From Rahnella sikkimica (GTDB taxonomy: Bacteria > Pseudomonadota > Gammaproteobacteria > Enterobacterales > Enterobacteriaceae): a DNA stretch of 64,000 bases. Every line of letters begins with the position of its first letter. The first letter of the stretch is position 1. Positions 8,728-18,207 of this stretch are shown piece after piece. A program made the position numbers and the translations under genes. The notes under the pieces are model-generated. The model was not told where the DNA came from. It made no database searches and was given only the letters and a program-made list of their open reading frames with translations. The stretch lies in assembly GCF_002951615.1 (NCBI RefSeq), contig NZ_CP019063.1:186001-250000 (forward strand). Reading direction: 5' to 3'.

Positions 8728-9440
8728 AAGGGACTATCAAGTTAGTATTAAACATTCATCAACTTAATTACAGATACTTACTTCTAAAGATGTACATCGT
8801 TTCACAGGATATATTTTTGAAGCTGGGTAACGCTATCCTCCTACAATTTTGTGGAATAACATCGTTATCCTGTTCATTTCATTCCCCTGATTTTTCAGGT
8901 CAGGATAAATGAGTACATCACCCTCGCGATATAGACTCTTTGATGCGTGACCTTACTCTCTTCGCGATATTCTCGATTTCAGACTTACGTACCCAAATCG
9001 CGAACATTACTCTTAATTACAAGGCGTTACATCATCGCGCTTTCGTCCACATGATGCGATTACACAGATTTACTGCGTGGCCTTAAAGCATCATCTCACA
9101 GACTTCAGAATGTCGCCTGATATTGAATCACCCAAACAAAAATACTTCGTAGCCTTTATCGCATCTCATAACTGACAAGTTTATCAACTTGTTAAATGCA
9201 CCGGGAAATAAAATCTTACTTTCATTTCTCTGCGGGGCTGAGTTCTAATCTACTCGTTATAAACAGTGTGTCAACACTGTATTTAAGTACAGGTTTTTCA
9301 TCTCTTTTTTGATAAGAAATAATAATAAAAAATGTGATCTGCACCCGAAAATCCGGTAAGAGCATTAACCTAAAAAATCCAAAATTTTCATCCTTCAGAA
9401 ACATTTCGATGAGCGCATAACCCGGCATCCGTATCAGTCG
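8728..9440. other. About 700 bp without a recognisable gene
   Basis: I find no frame with protein-like composition on either strand. The stretch has several TCGCGA-type words (near 8917-9060), a perfect palindrome ACAAGTT-TATC-AACTTGT at 9175-9192, and an imperfect GGAATAAC/GTTATCC hairpin near 8850-8870. With the strong leftward terminator at 8696-8727 it could encode a non-coding transcript on the minus strand, but nothing here proves that. Confidence 0.4.
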
Positions 9441-9458
9441 GTAGTTTTGTACCAGCAA

Positions 9459-9500
9459 ACTAGTTCAGCAGTGTACATCTGGCGCAATATGCACTATATT
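9459..9500 (+). promoter_or_regulatory. Putative mtr promoter with TrpR-operator-like site
   Basis: ACTAGTTCAGCAGT (9459-9472) matches a full half of the TrpR operator and part of the other half. It abuts a promoter made of TGTACA (9472-9477), 17 bases and TATATT (9495-9500). E. coli mtr is known to be repressed by TrpR and activated by TyrR. Confidence 0.5.
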
Positions 9501-9618
9501 GCGGCGCGTAAGGCCAATAAGGCAGGATAAAAACGTGTTTTATGGCTATTTCCCCCATCAATTCTTTTACAGCAATTCTTGAACGAATCGTGATAAAAGC
9601 CACGCGAGGAACCGCACT

Positions 9619-10863
9619 ATGGCGACGCTTTCCGTGACCACCCCACAACGCTCTGTGCTGGGTGGCGCAATGATTATCGGAGGAACCATTATTGGAGCCG
9701 GGATGTTTTCTCTGCCGGTGGTGATGTCCGGTGCCTGGTTTTTCTGGTCAGTCGCGGCGCTGATTTTTACCTGGTTCTGCATGCTGCATTCCGGCCTGAT
9801 GATTCTGGAAGCTAATCTGAATTATCCGGTGGGTTCGAGCTTCAACACAGTGACCGGCGATTTGCTGGGCAAAAACTGGAACCGGCTAAACGGCGTAACC
9901 ATCGCATTCGTGCTGTATATCCTGACGTATGCCTATATCTCGGCCAGCGGCTCCGTGATCACGCATACGATGCGCGAAATGTCGGTGAGCTTCTCCCCGC
10001 GTCTGGGCGGGCTGCTGACGGCGCTTGCCGTGGCGTTTATTGTCTGGCTGAGCACGCGCGCGGTGAGCCGCATGACGGCTATCGTTCTGGGTGCAAAAAT
10101 CATCGCGTTCTTCCTGACCTTCGGCAGCCTGCTGTGGCACATCAAGCCGGTGAATTTACTGAACAGCGCCGAAATCAACCCGAGTTACATGCCGTATGTA
10201 CTGGCGACGCTGCCCTTCTGTCTCGCGTCCTTCGGCTATCACGGCAATGTGCCCAGCCTGATGAAGTATTACGGCAAGAATCCGCAGATCATAAAAAAAT
10301 GCCTGCTTTTAGGCACGCTGATGGCGCTGGGGTTGTACATCATCTGGATGCTGGGGACGATGGGAAATATTCCTCGCCCTGAGTTTGTCGGGATTGCAGC
10401 CCGTGGCGGCAACATCGACGTGCTGGTGCAGTCGCTGAGCCAGATTTTGAACAGCGAAGGATTAGATCTGCTGCTGACTATCTTCTCAAACTTTGCCGTG
10501 GCCTGTTCATTCCTCGGCGTAACGCTCGGGCTGTTCGACTATCTGGCGGATCTCTTTGGGTTTAATGACAGCCGCACAGGACGCTTTAAAACGGCGCTGG
10601 TGACCTTTATTCCGCCTATCATTGGCGGTGTGATTTACCCGGACGGCTTTATCTACGCCATCGGCTTTGCGGGCCTGGCGGCCACCGTCTGGGCAGTGAT
10701 TGTTCCGGCGCTGATGGCTCGCGCGTCACGTGAGCGCTTCGGCAGCCCGCTGTACCGCGTATGGGGCGGAAATAAAATGATTGTGCTGGTATTGCTGTTT
10801 GGTGTGCTCAATGCGGGCGTACATATTCTGTCCAGTTTGAATCTGTTGCCCGTTTATCACTGA
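9619..10863 (+). CDS. mtr: Tryptophan-specific permease Mtr
   Basis: A high-affinity tryptophan:H+ symporter of the aromatic amino-acid permease family, in the inner membrane, 414 residues with 11 helices. The N-terminal segment [20 protein letters not shown] and the block [16 protein letters not shown] match E. coli Mtr almost residue for residue, and so does the C-terminus [13 protein letters not shown]. Length equals the E. coli protein. The region upstream carries a TrpR-like operator at the promoter, in keeping with repression when tryptophan is plentiful. It is monocistronic, with a strong terminator. Confidence 0.95.
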   Translation: MATLSVTTPQRSVLGGAMIIGGTIIGAGMFSLPVVMSGAWFFWSVAALIFTWFCMLHSGLMILEANLNYPVGSSFNTVTGDLLGKNWNRLNGVTIAFVLYILTYAYISASGSVITHTMREMSVSFSPRLGGLLTALAVAFIVWLSTRAVSRMTAIVLGAKIIAFFLTFGSLLWHIKPVNLLNSAEINPSYMPYVLATLPFCLASFGYHGNVPSLMKYYGKNPQIIKKCLLLGTLMALGLYIIWMLGTMGNIPRPEFVGIAARGGNIDVLVQSLSQILNSEGLDLLLTIFSNFAVACSFLGVTLGLFDYLADLFGFNDSRTGRFKTALVTFIPPIIGGVIYPDGFIYAIGFAGLAATVWAVIVPALMARASRERFGSPLYRVWGGNKMIVLVLLFGVLNAGVHILSSLNLLPVYH

Positions 10864-10882
10864 AAGGCATAATACCGTTTCG

Positions 10883-10910
10883 AGCCATGTCTTCCGGCAT
10901 GGCTTTTTTT
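10883..10910 (+). terminator. mtr terminator
   Basis: The stem AGCCATG/CATGGCT with an eight-base loop is followed by a run of seven T, 20 bases after mtr. Confidence 0.9.
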
Positions 10911-11042
10911 GTTTTACATCACAAACTCCCGTCTTAAATAAATTCCCCCTACAGACAGTCATTTATTTGCCGATTATATATTGTAATAATCAATTCAAAT
11001 GCCAAATATAACCCTTCGACCGTATTCAAAATCAGGAAAAAA

Positions 11043-11693
11043 ATGCTGGAAATTTTCGATGTGAGTTACAACGACCTGACAGGCAAACGTTCGGATGATC
11101 TCTACAAACTGAGGAAAAAAACGTTCAAAGACCGTCTGGACTGGGCCGTTCAATGTACCAATGGTATGGAATTTGATGAGTTTGATAATGCCGATACGCG
11201 CTACATGCTGGGTATTTTCGACAATCAGTTGGTGTGCAGCGTCCGTTTCGTTGATTTACGCCTGCCCAATATGATCACCCATACTTTTAACCGGCTGTTC
11301 GATGATGTGGAATTACCGGAAGGTGATTATATCGAATCGAGCCGATTTTTCGTGGATAAGAACCGCGCAAAGGAATTACTCGGCAACCGTTTTCCCATCA
11401 GCCATGTTCTGTTTCTTTCCATGATTAACTACGCCCGCCATCACGGACACACCGGTATTTATACAATAGTCAGCCGGGCAATGTTAACCATCGCAAAACG
11501 CTCCGGCTGGAAAATTGAGGTGATCAAAGAAGGTTTTGTCAGCGAAAATGAGCCTATTTATCTTCTTCGCCTTCCGATTGATTTGCATAATCAGGGCATC
11601 CTTGCCAAACGTATCAGCGAGCAGTCTGAAGCGTCGCTGGATGCGTTATGCGAATGGCCTATGTCTTTGCCTGTGACACCAGTACAGGTTTGA
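11043..11693 (+). CDS. LuxI-family acyl-homoserine lactone synthase (EsaI/ExpI type)
   Basis: Makes an N-acyl-homoserine lactone signal from S-adenosylmethionine and acyl-ACP. The family's invariant residues are all present: R24, F28, W34, D45, D48, R68, E98, S99 and R101. T141, in the segment YTIVSR, matches the threonine of EsaI linked to 3-oxo-acyl selectivity, so a 3-oxo-AHL product is likely. The 216-residue length is normal. The gene is convergent with the luxR gene and the two overlap by 35 bases, the arrangement seen in esaI/esaR and expI/expR. No lux box is evident before luxI itself. Confidence 0.92.
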   Translation: MLEIFDVSYNDLTGKRSDDLYKLRKKTFKDRLDWAVQCTNGMEFDEFDNADTRYMLGIFDNQLVCSVRFVDLRLPNMITHTFNRLFDDVELPEGDYIESSRFFVDKNRAKELLGNRFPISHVLFLSMINYARHHGHTGIYTIVSRAMLTIAKRSGWKIEVIKEGFVSENEPIYLLRLPIDLHNQGILAKRISEQSEASLDALCEWPMSLPVTPVQV

Positions 11694-12420
11694 TAAGCTC
11701 CAGCTCAACGCCAAGCCGGATTGCCTGTTTGGCGTTGATAACCCCCAGTTTTTTCACCACGTTCCCCATATGATATTTCACGGTACGCGTCGTGATATTA
11801 ATAATTTTTGAAATTTCATCATAGGTTTTCCCCATGCTTGCCCAGTGCAACACTTCATTTTCGCGGGGTGAAAAAATCGGTTTATCACCGCTACTCAGCG
11901 AGGGTGAAATATGCGAGGAACGCGCTGCGCTCTGATTGAGCATCAGCATTTTCTCATGGGTTTTGATCAGCAGACATTGCAGCTTATCCATGTCCTGCGC
12001 CACCCTATTTTCCGGCCCTTTCTCCGCGCCCGTTTCCATTATCAGCGACAACATACCCAGATTATTCATGTGGTCATGCAGCACGAAAGTGAAACCATTC
12101 ACGATATTATATTTCTTCGAGAGTGAGAAAATTTTGGATGATTTTAAATCAGAAAGCACGGTAAGATTTTCATCCCACGCGAACGGCGAAACACGCTTGA
12201 GCGCGGTCAGAACAACCGGATCGATATGCTGGTAATTATGGGATTTATAGATATCAGCCCATTCGTCCGGATAGCTGGTGACCACAAAAATATCCACCGG
12301 ATTTCTTTTATTGATCACCAGATAGGTGTATTTCAGATTACCGTAAGAAACTAGTTTCCTTTCGAGATAATCACGTAACGTATCGATAATCTTTTCATCA
12401 TTTCTTACACGAGAATGCAT
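11659..12420 (-). CDS. LuxR-family quorum-sensing regulator (EsaR/ExpR type)
   Basis: A 253-residue transcription factor with an N-terminal autoinducer-binding domain. It contains the ligand-contacting W54, Y58, D67 with P68, and W82. A C-terminal LuxR helix-turn-helix follows (SPRENEVLHWASMGKTYDEI, then TVKYHMGNVVKKL). The convergent overlapping arrangement and the sequence style fit the EsaR/ExpR clade, whose members usually bind DNA without the signal and are released by it. A lux-box-like element sits in its own upstream region, in keeping with autorepression. Start ATG 12420 follows AGAAGGG. Confidence 0.92.
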   Translation of the reverse strand: MHSRVRNDEKIIDTLRDYLERKLVSYGNLKYTYLVINKRNPVDIFVVTSYPDEWADIYKSHNYQHIDPVVLTALKRVSPFAWDENLTVLSDLKSSKIFSLSKKYNIVNGFTFVLHDHMNNLGMLSLIMETGAEKGPENRVAQDMDKLQCLLIKTHEKMLMLNQSAARSSHISPSLSSGDKPIFSPRENEVLHWASMGKTYDEISKIINITTRTVKYHMGNVVKKLGVINAKQAIRLGVELELIKPVLVSQAKT

Positions 12421-12486
12421 TACCCTTCTCCCCCTGCTGACGCGGCTTCCCTGTTGATTTTGGTGGTCTTTCTGTCACAAAGTACA

Positions 12487-12512
12487 GTGTAATATTACAC
12501 CTTAGTACAGCT
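12487..12512 (-). promoter_or_regulatory. lux (esa)-box-like element upstream of luxR
   Basis: On the minus strand, 12512-12493 reads AGCTGTACTAAGGTGTAATA, agreeing with the published esaR box at about 13 of 20 places by eye. It overlaps the perfect inverted repeat GTGTAATATTACAC (12487-12500). It lies 70-90 bases before the luxR start, a position suited to autoregulation. Confidence 0.5.
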
Positions 12513-12561
12513 ATCGGGTTGCGTCACCCCCCGTATAATCACCGCATAATAATTAATTAGC

Positions 12562-12700
12562 AAAAAAAAACCTGACCGTTAGAGTCAGGTAGCAACATTA
12601 GCCCACACCAGGGAAATCTTTAAAAAGAAGTTATACCTAAAATGCTACAGAAGCGGACAGATTTCAACCGTTGCCGCTTCAGTAGCATTTATTATTTCCG
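12562..12700 (-). ncRNA. Candidate small RNA (leftward)
   Basis: Read on the minus strand, a 16-bp stem interrupted by a single A.A mismatch (AAATGCTAC-GAAGCGG arms, 12640-12656 with 12674-12690) is followed by an unstructured stretch. A classic terminator comes next: ACCTGAC/GTCAGGT (12570-12590) then eight or more U. No gene precedes it on that strand within range, so a stand-alone regulatory RNA is plausible. The 5' end is a guess. It could instead be the 3' end of a longer transcript. Confidence 0.4.
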
Positions 12701-13030
12701 TGCATCGAAATAGTTTGCTTAAATATCCACCAGAGCCATTCTCTCCTCTCCGATAATATTCACATTTTCATTGCCAATCGCTTCCCCAGTCGGTTTAGAC
12801 TCCCGCCCTCCATTTCCAGCACTCTCGCCGCCGCAGACCCGTTCATCTCATTTTACTGCGAGATTTTTGATATGACGATTTGAGATGAAAATAACTGGCA
12901 CGATGCGGATAAAACGCCAGCGTTTTGTGAGGTGTGCAAGAGATATTAACGGAGGGGAAATCAGAAGAGAACGTCATCACGCAGCCTGCTTTGCATGTGA
13001 GACAACAGGCCGCGATCTTCGGTCAGGCGG

Positions 13031-13216
13031 TTAGCCTTTTGCTTTATTCACTGAAACAATTTCTTTGATGAAAGTGAAGTTTGAATCGCCGTGATCAGTT
13101 TTGATCGTCGGGTAGATTCTTTCGCCTTTCTTCACAAAGCCAGTGACTTCGTGGGTTGAGCCGTTCTTGACGGTAAAGCTGTCGCCAATACTCATCGAAC
13201 TTTCGATTTCGCTCAT
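13031..13216 (-). CDS. Small hypothetical protein, 61 residues
   Basis: Not a family I recognise. It is a soluble, beta-rich-looking protein (SIGDSFTVKNGSTHEVTGFV, then KGERIYPTIKTD), with the feel of a small SH3-like or KOW-like barrel. The ribosome binding site AAGGA is six bases before the ATG. It has no cysteines or signal peptide and stands alone between the luxR region and the flavin reductase. Reality of the gene rests on the good start site and protein-like composition. Confidence 0.55.
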   Translation of the reverse strand: MSEIESSMSIGDSFTVKNGSTHEVTGFVKKGERIYPTIKTDHGDSNFTFIKEIVSVNKAKG

Positions 13217-13357
13217 AACAATCCTTAACGCTTCGTACAGGAAACTTCAAAAAACCAGGGTACGGCTAAAACTCTTGTTGCCGGTCGATGGTAGGCCTTT
13301 ATGCGTCAGGTAGCCAGTTCCCATTCTTTTGGCGAAAAATACGCCCCGTCAGAAAAA

Positions 13358-13945
13358 TCAGTTTATCTCCGTATTGGCGTTCAGTGCTTCGCCCGTGGCA
13401 TAGAACTGACCGCCCGCGATGTAGTGCAAACTGCGCAGGGATGGATCGGCGTCTTCGAAATGCCAGTGGCCGTTGCTGAATACGCGGGTATCCGCCCAGG
13501 CACCGACAATTTCGCCGATAAACAGATCATGCGCCTGCTGGTTATGCGGCTCAGGGATCAGCTTACACGCCAGCCACGCGGAGCAACCGGCGACAAACGG
13601 CAGGTCGCCGTGCCCTTCCATGCGAAACAGCTCTGCGCCGCAGTGCTGCAATTTATCCGGATCGTTACGCAGCGTTCTGTTGCCCAGATCATAGGTCATC
13701 TGCAATTGCGCCACCGTCGGCACCTGAATCACGAAATAACCGCTTTGCTCAATCAGCTCACGGGTACGGGCGATTTTATCGATAACCACCGTCAGTTTTG
13801 CCGGTTTGAAATCCAGCCCGCACACCCAGGATGCTGACATCACATTGTCAACGCCCGCATGATGGGCGGAAACCAACGCGGTGGTTCCGTGGTTGATCAG
13901 GCGGTACGCTTTTTCCAGTTCGACGGGCGAAAATTGTGGGGTCAT
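13358..13945 (-). CDS. Flavin reductase family protein
   Basis: A 195-residue FMN-binding split-barrel protein of the flavin reductase/flavoredoxin (DIM6/NTAB) group, which supplies reduced flavin or handles redox reactions in the cytosol. Typical elements are ALVSAHHAGVDNVMSASWVCG near the N-terminus (phosphate-binding region), SGYFVIQVP, and HDLFIGEIVGAWAD late in the protein. No partner monooxygenase is next to it. It lies just downstream of sitD on the same strand (58 bases), so weak co-transcription with the manganese operon is possible. Confidence 0.75.
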   Translation of the reverse strand: MTPQFSPVELEKAYRLINHGTTALVSAHHAGVDNVMSASWVCGLDFKPAKLTVVIDKIARTRELIEQSGYFVIQVPTVAQLQMTYDLGNRTLRNDPDKLQHCGAELFRMEGHGDLPFVAGCSAWLACKLIPEPHNQQAHDLFIGEIVGAWADTRVFSNGHWHFEDADPSLRSLHYIAGGQFYATGEALNANTEIN

Positions 13946-14003
13946 CAGATTCTCTCAGCAAAAAAATGTCAGACAACAGCATGGCAAATCAGCCCGGCCA
14001 GCA

Positions 14004-14861
14004 CTACGCAATCGGTGCGGACTGTCGCGGTTTTATGGATTTTTGCAGTAAATTAGCCGTCAGCGCCAGCAGGAAAAAAAGCGCCTGAATCAGCACAATC
14101 GTCGGCCCCGTCGCGGCATCAATATAAAAGCTGATAAAGGTTCCGCTGACGGCTGCCAAAAGTGACACTGTCACTGCAATCGTCACCATTTTCGGTAACG
14201 TCTTGCATAACAGGAAGGCGGTAATGCCCGGCGTGATCAGCATCGCCACCACCAGCACCACGCCGACGGCCTGAAGCGCCGCGACAATGGTCATCGCCAG
14301 CATACACAGCAACGCGTAGTGGTAAAAACGCACCGGTAACCCGATGACTTTGGCCTGAACCGGATCAAAGCAAAAGAGCACTAAATCCTTAAATCTTAAC
14401 AGGATAGCCAGTGTCACCACTGCCGCGATAATCAGCGTTTGCAGCATTTCGCTGTCCGTCACGCCGAGCACGTTACCAAACAAAATATGGCTGAGATGCT
14501 GTTCAGTGTTCACCCGTGAGAAAAGCACCAGACCGGCGGCAAACATCCCTGAGAACACAATGCCCATCACTGAATCTTCTTTTACGCGGCAATGCTCTTT
14601 AATAAATCCGGTGGCGACGGCGCAGAAAAGCCCGGAACCAAACGCCCCGATAGCCAGCGGGATGCCCGCCAGATAGGCCAGCACAACGCCCGGTAACACG
14701 GCGTGAGAAATGGCGTCGCCCATCAGCGACCAGCCTTTCAGCACCAGAAAACAGGAAAAAATCGCGCAGACGATACTGGTCGCCGCTGCGGTCAGCAGCG
14801 CGCGCTGCATAAACGCGAAGCCCATCGGCTCAAGCAAAACATCCAGCCAGCTCATCATCAT
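14004..14861 (-). CDS. sitD: Manganese/iron ABC transporter permease SitD
   Basis: An integral membrane subunit of the ABC-3 family (285 residues, about 8 helices) that with SitC forms the channel for Mn2+/Fe2+ import. The typical stretch [20 protein letters not shown] lies near residues 40-60. The start overlaps the sitC stop by four bases, indicating translational coupling. Its sequence resembles SitD/YfeD and it is the last gene of sitABCD. Confidence 0.9.
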   Translation of the reverse strand: MMMSWLDVLLEPMGFAFMQRALLTAAATSIVCAIFSCFLVLKGWSLMGDAISHAVLPGVVLAYLAGIPLAIGAFGSGLFCAVATGFIKEHCRVKEDSVMGIVFSGMFAAGLVLFSRVNTEQHLSHILFGNVLGVTDSEMLQTLIIAAVVTLAILLRFKDLVLFCFDPVQAKVIGLPVRFYHYALLCMLAMTIVAALQAVGVVLVVAMLITPGITAFLLCKTLPKMVTIAVTVSLLAAVSGTFISFYIDAATGPTIVLIQALFFLLALTANLLQKSIKPRQSAPIA

Positions 14862-15709
14862 GCGCGGCTCCTGCGGATACGGAAGTGATTAACCAGCCAG
14901 CCGTGTTTCGGTGCAAACAGAAACGCCAGGAGGAAGACGAAGGTTTGCAGGCAGACGATAACGCCACCGGTCGCGCCATCCAGGTAATAACTCAGCCACG
15001 CGCCAACTGCGCTGGTGACCGCGCCGATAATCACCGAGAGAATCAATAAATGCGAGAAGCGGTCAGACAGCAGATACGCCGTAGCGCCGGGGGTGATCAC
15101 CATCGCGATGACCAGAATCGCGCCGACGGTTTGCAATGCCGCTACGCTGCACGCGCTGAAAATGGTGAAAAAAATGATTTTCAGTTTCAGCGGGGAAAGC
15201 CCGACCGACACGGCGTGCGCTTCATCAAAGAAGACCGCCAGCAGATCCCGCCAGATCACACACAACACTACCAGCGAAACGCCGACGATGATTTGCACCT
15301 GCAAAATATCCGCGTCGTCTATGCCTAGAATGTTGCCGAACAGGATCGACTGCACGTTGACCGACGTTGGGTTAAGCGACACCAGCAGCAGCCCGAGCGC
15401 AAAGAATGTGGAGAACACGAAGCCAATAATCGCGTCTTCACGCAGTTTGGTGAAATGGCGTAACAGCGTCATCGAAAGCGCCGCAAGAATGCCGGTGCCG
15501 AACGCACCAACGGCATACGGGAAACCGAGCGCATAAGCCCCCGCCACGCCGGGAACCACCGAGTGAGATAAGGCATCGCCCATCAGCGACCAGCCTTTGA
15601 GCATCAGATACGCCGATAAAAATGCACACACCGCGCCCACGCCCGCGCTGACCCAGATGGCTTTGACCATATAATTGTACTGAAATGGCTCAAGCAGCAG
15701 TTCGGTCAT
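14858..15709 (-). CDS. sitC: Manganese/iron ABC transporter permease SitC
   Basis: The second ABC-3 permease, 283 residues, with [21 protein letters not shown] near the N-terminus, a segment shared with SitD. It forms a heterodimeric membrane channel with SitD. Four-base overlaps join it to sitB upstream and sitD downstream. It corresponds to SitC/YfeC. Confidence 0.9.
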   Translation of the reverse strand: MTELLLEPFQYNYMVKAIWVSAGVGAVCAFLSAYLMLKGWSLMGDALSHSVVPGVAGAYALGFPYAVGAFGTGILAALSMTLLRHFTKLREDAIIGFVFSTFFALGLLLVSLNPTSVNVQSILFGNILGIDDADILQVQIIVGVSLVVLCVIWRDLLAVFFDEAHAVSVGLSPLKLKIIFFTIFSACSVAALQTVGAILVIAMVITPGATAYLLSDRFSHLLILSVIIGAVTSAVGAWLSYYLDGATGGVIVCLQTFVFLLAFLFAPKHGWLVNHFRIRRSRA

Positions 15710-16530
15710 ACCACCCGCCTTACCGTTGTCTCCGGCACGCTCTCTTTCTGCACGTTCTCTTTTTGCACAGTCTCTTTTTGGACTAAATAGCCGATATTGC
15801 GCAGTGCACCGCCAAAGGTGTTTTCCAGATTCTGATGCGTGAACGTGGCTGACAGCTCACCGGCGGCCATGACCGTCCGGTTGATTAACACCACGCGATC
15901 GCAGAAATCCGGCACGCTGGCAATATTGTGCGTGGACACCAGAATCAGATGCCCTTCCTCTCGCAGCTGGCGCAGAAGTTCGATAATGGCGTTTTCCGTT
16001 TTGATATCCACTCCGGTAAAAGGCTCATCAAGCAGCAATACGCGCCCCTGCTGCGCCAGAGAACGTGCCAGGAACACACGTTTTTTCTGACCGCCCGACA
16101 ACTCACCAATCTGACGATGTGCAAGATCGGTCAGCCCGACACGCGCCAACGCCGACGCGACCTGATTTCTATCTTCCTGCGAGGGAATACGCAGAAACGA
16201 CATTTTGCCGTAACGCCCCATCATCACCACGTCGCGAACCAGCACGGGAAAATTCCAGTCCACTTCTTCGGACTGCGGCACATAAGCGATCAGATTCTGC
16301 TTGAGGGCTTTGGCGACGTTCAGGCCATCCAGCGTCACGCTACCGTGCGTCGGGCGAATAATGCCCATAATGGTTTTGAATAATGTGGATTTGCCGCTGC
16401 CGTTAACGCCCAGCAGTGCGCAAATCGAACCGCCGTGCAGCGTAAAACTCGCGTTTTCAATGGCGGTATGACCGTTGTTGTAAGTCACGGTGACATCGTC
16501 AACCCTGAGGTGAAGCCGCGAGTCATTCAT
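15706..16530 (-). CDS. sitB: Manganese/iron ABC transporter ATPase SitB
   Basis: The cytoplasmic ATPase that powers import. It has Walker [10 protein letters not shown], signature LSGGQKKR and Walker [13 protein letters not shown], then the switch histidine in VSTHN. The C-terminal tail carries short repeats of the type VQKEXV (three in a row), an unusual low-complexity end encoded by near-repeated DNA at 15745-15785. Four-base overlaps join it to sitA and sitC. Confidence 0.92.
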   Translation of the reverse strand: MNDSRLHLRVDDVTVTYNNGHTAIENASFTLHGGSICALLGVNGSGKSTLFKTIMGIIRPTHGSVTLDGLNVAKALKQNLIAYVPQSEEVDWNFPVLVRDVVMMGRYGKMSFLRIPSQEDRNQVASALARVGLTDLAHRQIGELSGGQKKRVFLARSLAQQGRVLLLDEPFTGVDIKTENAIIELLRQLREEGHLILVSTHNIASVPDFCDRVVLINRTVMAAGELSATFTHQNLENTFGGALRNIGYLVQKETVQKENVQKESVPETTVRRVV

Positions 16531-17468
16531 TGCCCGAACCCTTGCGCAATCGTGCCAACGGTCACTTTCAGCAAATCAATATACGTAGGCACCGGGCCGT
16601 CCGCGGCGGACAGCGAATCGACATACAACACGCCGCCGTATTTCGCGCCGGTTTCCTTGCTGACCTGTTTGGCCGGTTTATCCGAAATCGTGCTTTCGCT
16701 GAACACTACCGGGATATTTTGCTGACGAACAAGATCAATCAGCTTTTTCACCTGCTGCGGCGTGCCCTGCTCTTCGGCGTTGATCGGCCACAGATAGGCT
16801 TCTTTCAGATCGTAATCTTTCGCCAGATAACTGAACGCGCCCTCACTGGTCACCAGCCAGCGCTGACCGGCCGGGATTTTCGCCAGACGTTCGCGCAGCG
16901 GCGCATCCAGCTGCATGATTTTCTGCGAATAATCTTTCGCATTGCGGTCATAGGTTGCGGCGTTTTCAGGATCATATTTCACCAGCGCGGCGCGGATATT
17001 CTCGACGTAGACCAGTGCATTTTTCGCCGACATCCACGCGTGCGGATTCGGGTTGCCAACATACGGCCCTTCCTGAATCGGCATGGGCGAAATGCCGTTC
17101 GTGACCGTCGCCGACGGCACATCTTTGATATTGGCAAAGAAGCGTCCGAACCAGCGTTCGAGGTTAAAGCCGTTCCACAGAATCAGATCCGCAGACTGCG
17201 TTTTGACGATATCGCGCGGTGTCGGCTGATAATCGTGGATCTCAGCGCCCGGCTTGGTGATCGACTCGACAGTCGCCGCATCACCGGCGACGTTCTGCGC
17301 GATGTCCTGGATCACCGTGAAGGTCGTCACCACTTTAAACTTTTTTTTGTCCTTATCCGCTGCCGTCGCGTTTCCGGTGATCAGCGCAACAATCATACCG
17401 ATCAGCATCAGACGTAAACGAAACGGTGAATAACTGAATAATTTTAAGAGACTTTGTCCATTTCCCAT
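16527..17468 (-). CDS. sitA: Manganese/iron-binding periplasmic protein SitA
   Basis: A cluster A-I (ZnuA/SitA type) solute-binding protein that delivers Mn2+ or Fe2+ to SitCD in the periplasm. An N-terminal signal region ([20 protein letters not shown]) is followed by [18 protein letters not shown], the metal-ligand regions EIHDYQPTP and [11 protein letters not shown], and a late [12 protein letters not shown] block. I start at ATG 17468, which has AGGAGAACG upstream; the frame stays open 19 codons further without a suitable site. An MntR box lies 50-66 bases before the start, so it should be repressed when manganese is plentiful. Confidence 0.92.
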   Translation of the reverse strand: MGNGQSLLKLFSYSPFRLRLMLIGMIVALITGNATAADKDKKKFKVVTTFTVIQDIAQNVAGDAATVESITKPGAEIHDYQPTPRDIVKTQSADLILWNGFNLERWFGRFFANIKDVPSATVTNGISPMPIQEGPYVGNPNPHAWMSAKNALVYVENIRAALVKYDPENAATYDRNAKDYSQKIMQLDAPLRERLAKIPAGQRWLVTSEGAFSYLAKDYDLKEAYLWPINAEEQGTPQQVKKLIDLVRQQNIPVVFSESTISDKPAKQVSKETGAKYGGVLYVDSLSAADGPVPTYIDLLKVTVGTIAQGFGQ

Positions 17469-17516
17469 CAACGTTCTCCTGTGAAACACCACAACAATCG
17501 GCGGTTTATTATTCAG

Positions 17517-17534
17517 GTATAGCACAGGCTATAC
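17517..17534. promoter_or_regulatory. MntR box of the sit operon
   Basis: The perfect inverted repeat GTATAGC-ACAG-GCTATAC agrees with the ATAGC-N4-GCTAT core of MntR operators. It lies between divergent sitA and mntR, close to sitA, and would serve for repression of manganese uptake. Confidence 0.8.
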
Positions 17535-17688
17535 TCCATAGCCAAGGCAAAGTTTTCAGAAATTGGTAGATGTGTGCACTTGGTTTACAATGCACGGATT
17601 GCTGCGGTGAGCGCGGCTGCGGTGAAAAACCGTTGAGCAAGAAAGAGGCAGGTGTAGTGAAAGAAAAAAAATAAATCCATTACTGGAT

Positions 17689-18102
17689 GTGGAAGAACAC
17701 GCTCAGGGTTTTTTACAGGTGCGCGAGGCGCATCGCCGGGAATTAATGGACGATTACGTTGAGCTGATTTCAGACTTAATTCATGAATTTGGCGAAGCAC
17801 GGCAGGTCGATCTGGCCGCCCGTTTGGGCGTTTCACAGCCGACCGTGGCGAAAACGCTGAAACGTCTGGCCAACGCCGGGCTGGTTCATCAGTTGCCCTA
17901 TCGCGGCACTTTCCTCACGCCGGAAGGCGAAAAACTGGCAGCGGAAAATCGCGAACGTCATAACGTGGTTGAAGCGTTTTTCATTGCGCTGGGCATCAGT
18001 GCCGAAACCGCCCGTCTTGATGCAGAAGGGGTGGAACATCACGTCAGCGACGAAACGCTGGCCGCTTTCCGGCGCTTTACGGCGCAAAAAAACGCGCTCT
18101 AG
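17689..18102 (+). CDS. mntR: Manganese-responsive regulator MntR
   Basis: A DtxR-family dimeric repressor/activator that binds Mn2+. It matches E. coli MntR along its length: [18 protein letters not shown], a winged helix with [17 protein letters not shown], and the metal/dimer segment [14 protein letters not shown]. The only in-frame start is GTG 17689, with no Shine-Dalgarno. A much better GTG at 17657 (GAGG eight bases upstream) is out of frame. It would read into this protein if the A8 run at 17664-17671 had nine A, giving an N-terminus like that of other MntR proteins. Thus the gene may be expressed by slippage, by the weak start, or the tract may be miscalled. Confidence 0.85.
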   Translation: MEEHAQGFLQVREAHRRELMDDYVELISDLIHEFGEARQVDLAARLGVSQPTVAKTLKRLANAGLVHQLPYRGTFLTPEGEKLAAENRERHNVVEAFFIALGISAETARLDAEGVEHHVSDETLAAFRRFTAQKNAL

Positions 18103-18207
18103 CACCGGAAATACCGCCGAAATGATCCGGCGGTATCAATACCCGCTGAGGGTATTTTAATGCAACGGAGCGATTATCGTCGAAAAGATGCCTGAGCGCT
18201 TTGTTGT

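Noticed and set aside
9222..9458. A 78-residue minus-strand reading frame before mtr.
   Set aside because: Odd composition, no ribosome binding site, and it would cover the mtr promoter region.
12719..12850. A minus-strand frame reading GGESAGNGGRESKPTGEAIG and ending MALVDI, as a possible gene remnant.
   Set aside because: It has no start codon other than the ATG six codons before its stop and no family resemblance. I keep only the short frame as part of the small-RNA observation.
12960..13030. A minus-strand frame (ANRLTEDRGLLSHMQSRLRD then a stop soon after) overlapping the end of the 61-residue gene.
   Set aside because: It looks like the tail of a protein but has no start and stops appear 30 codons upstream. 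I could not name a family.
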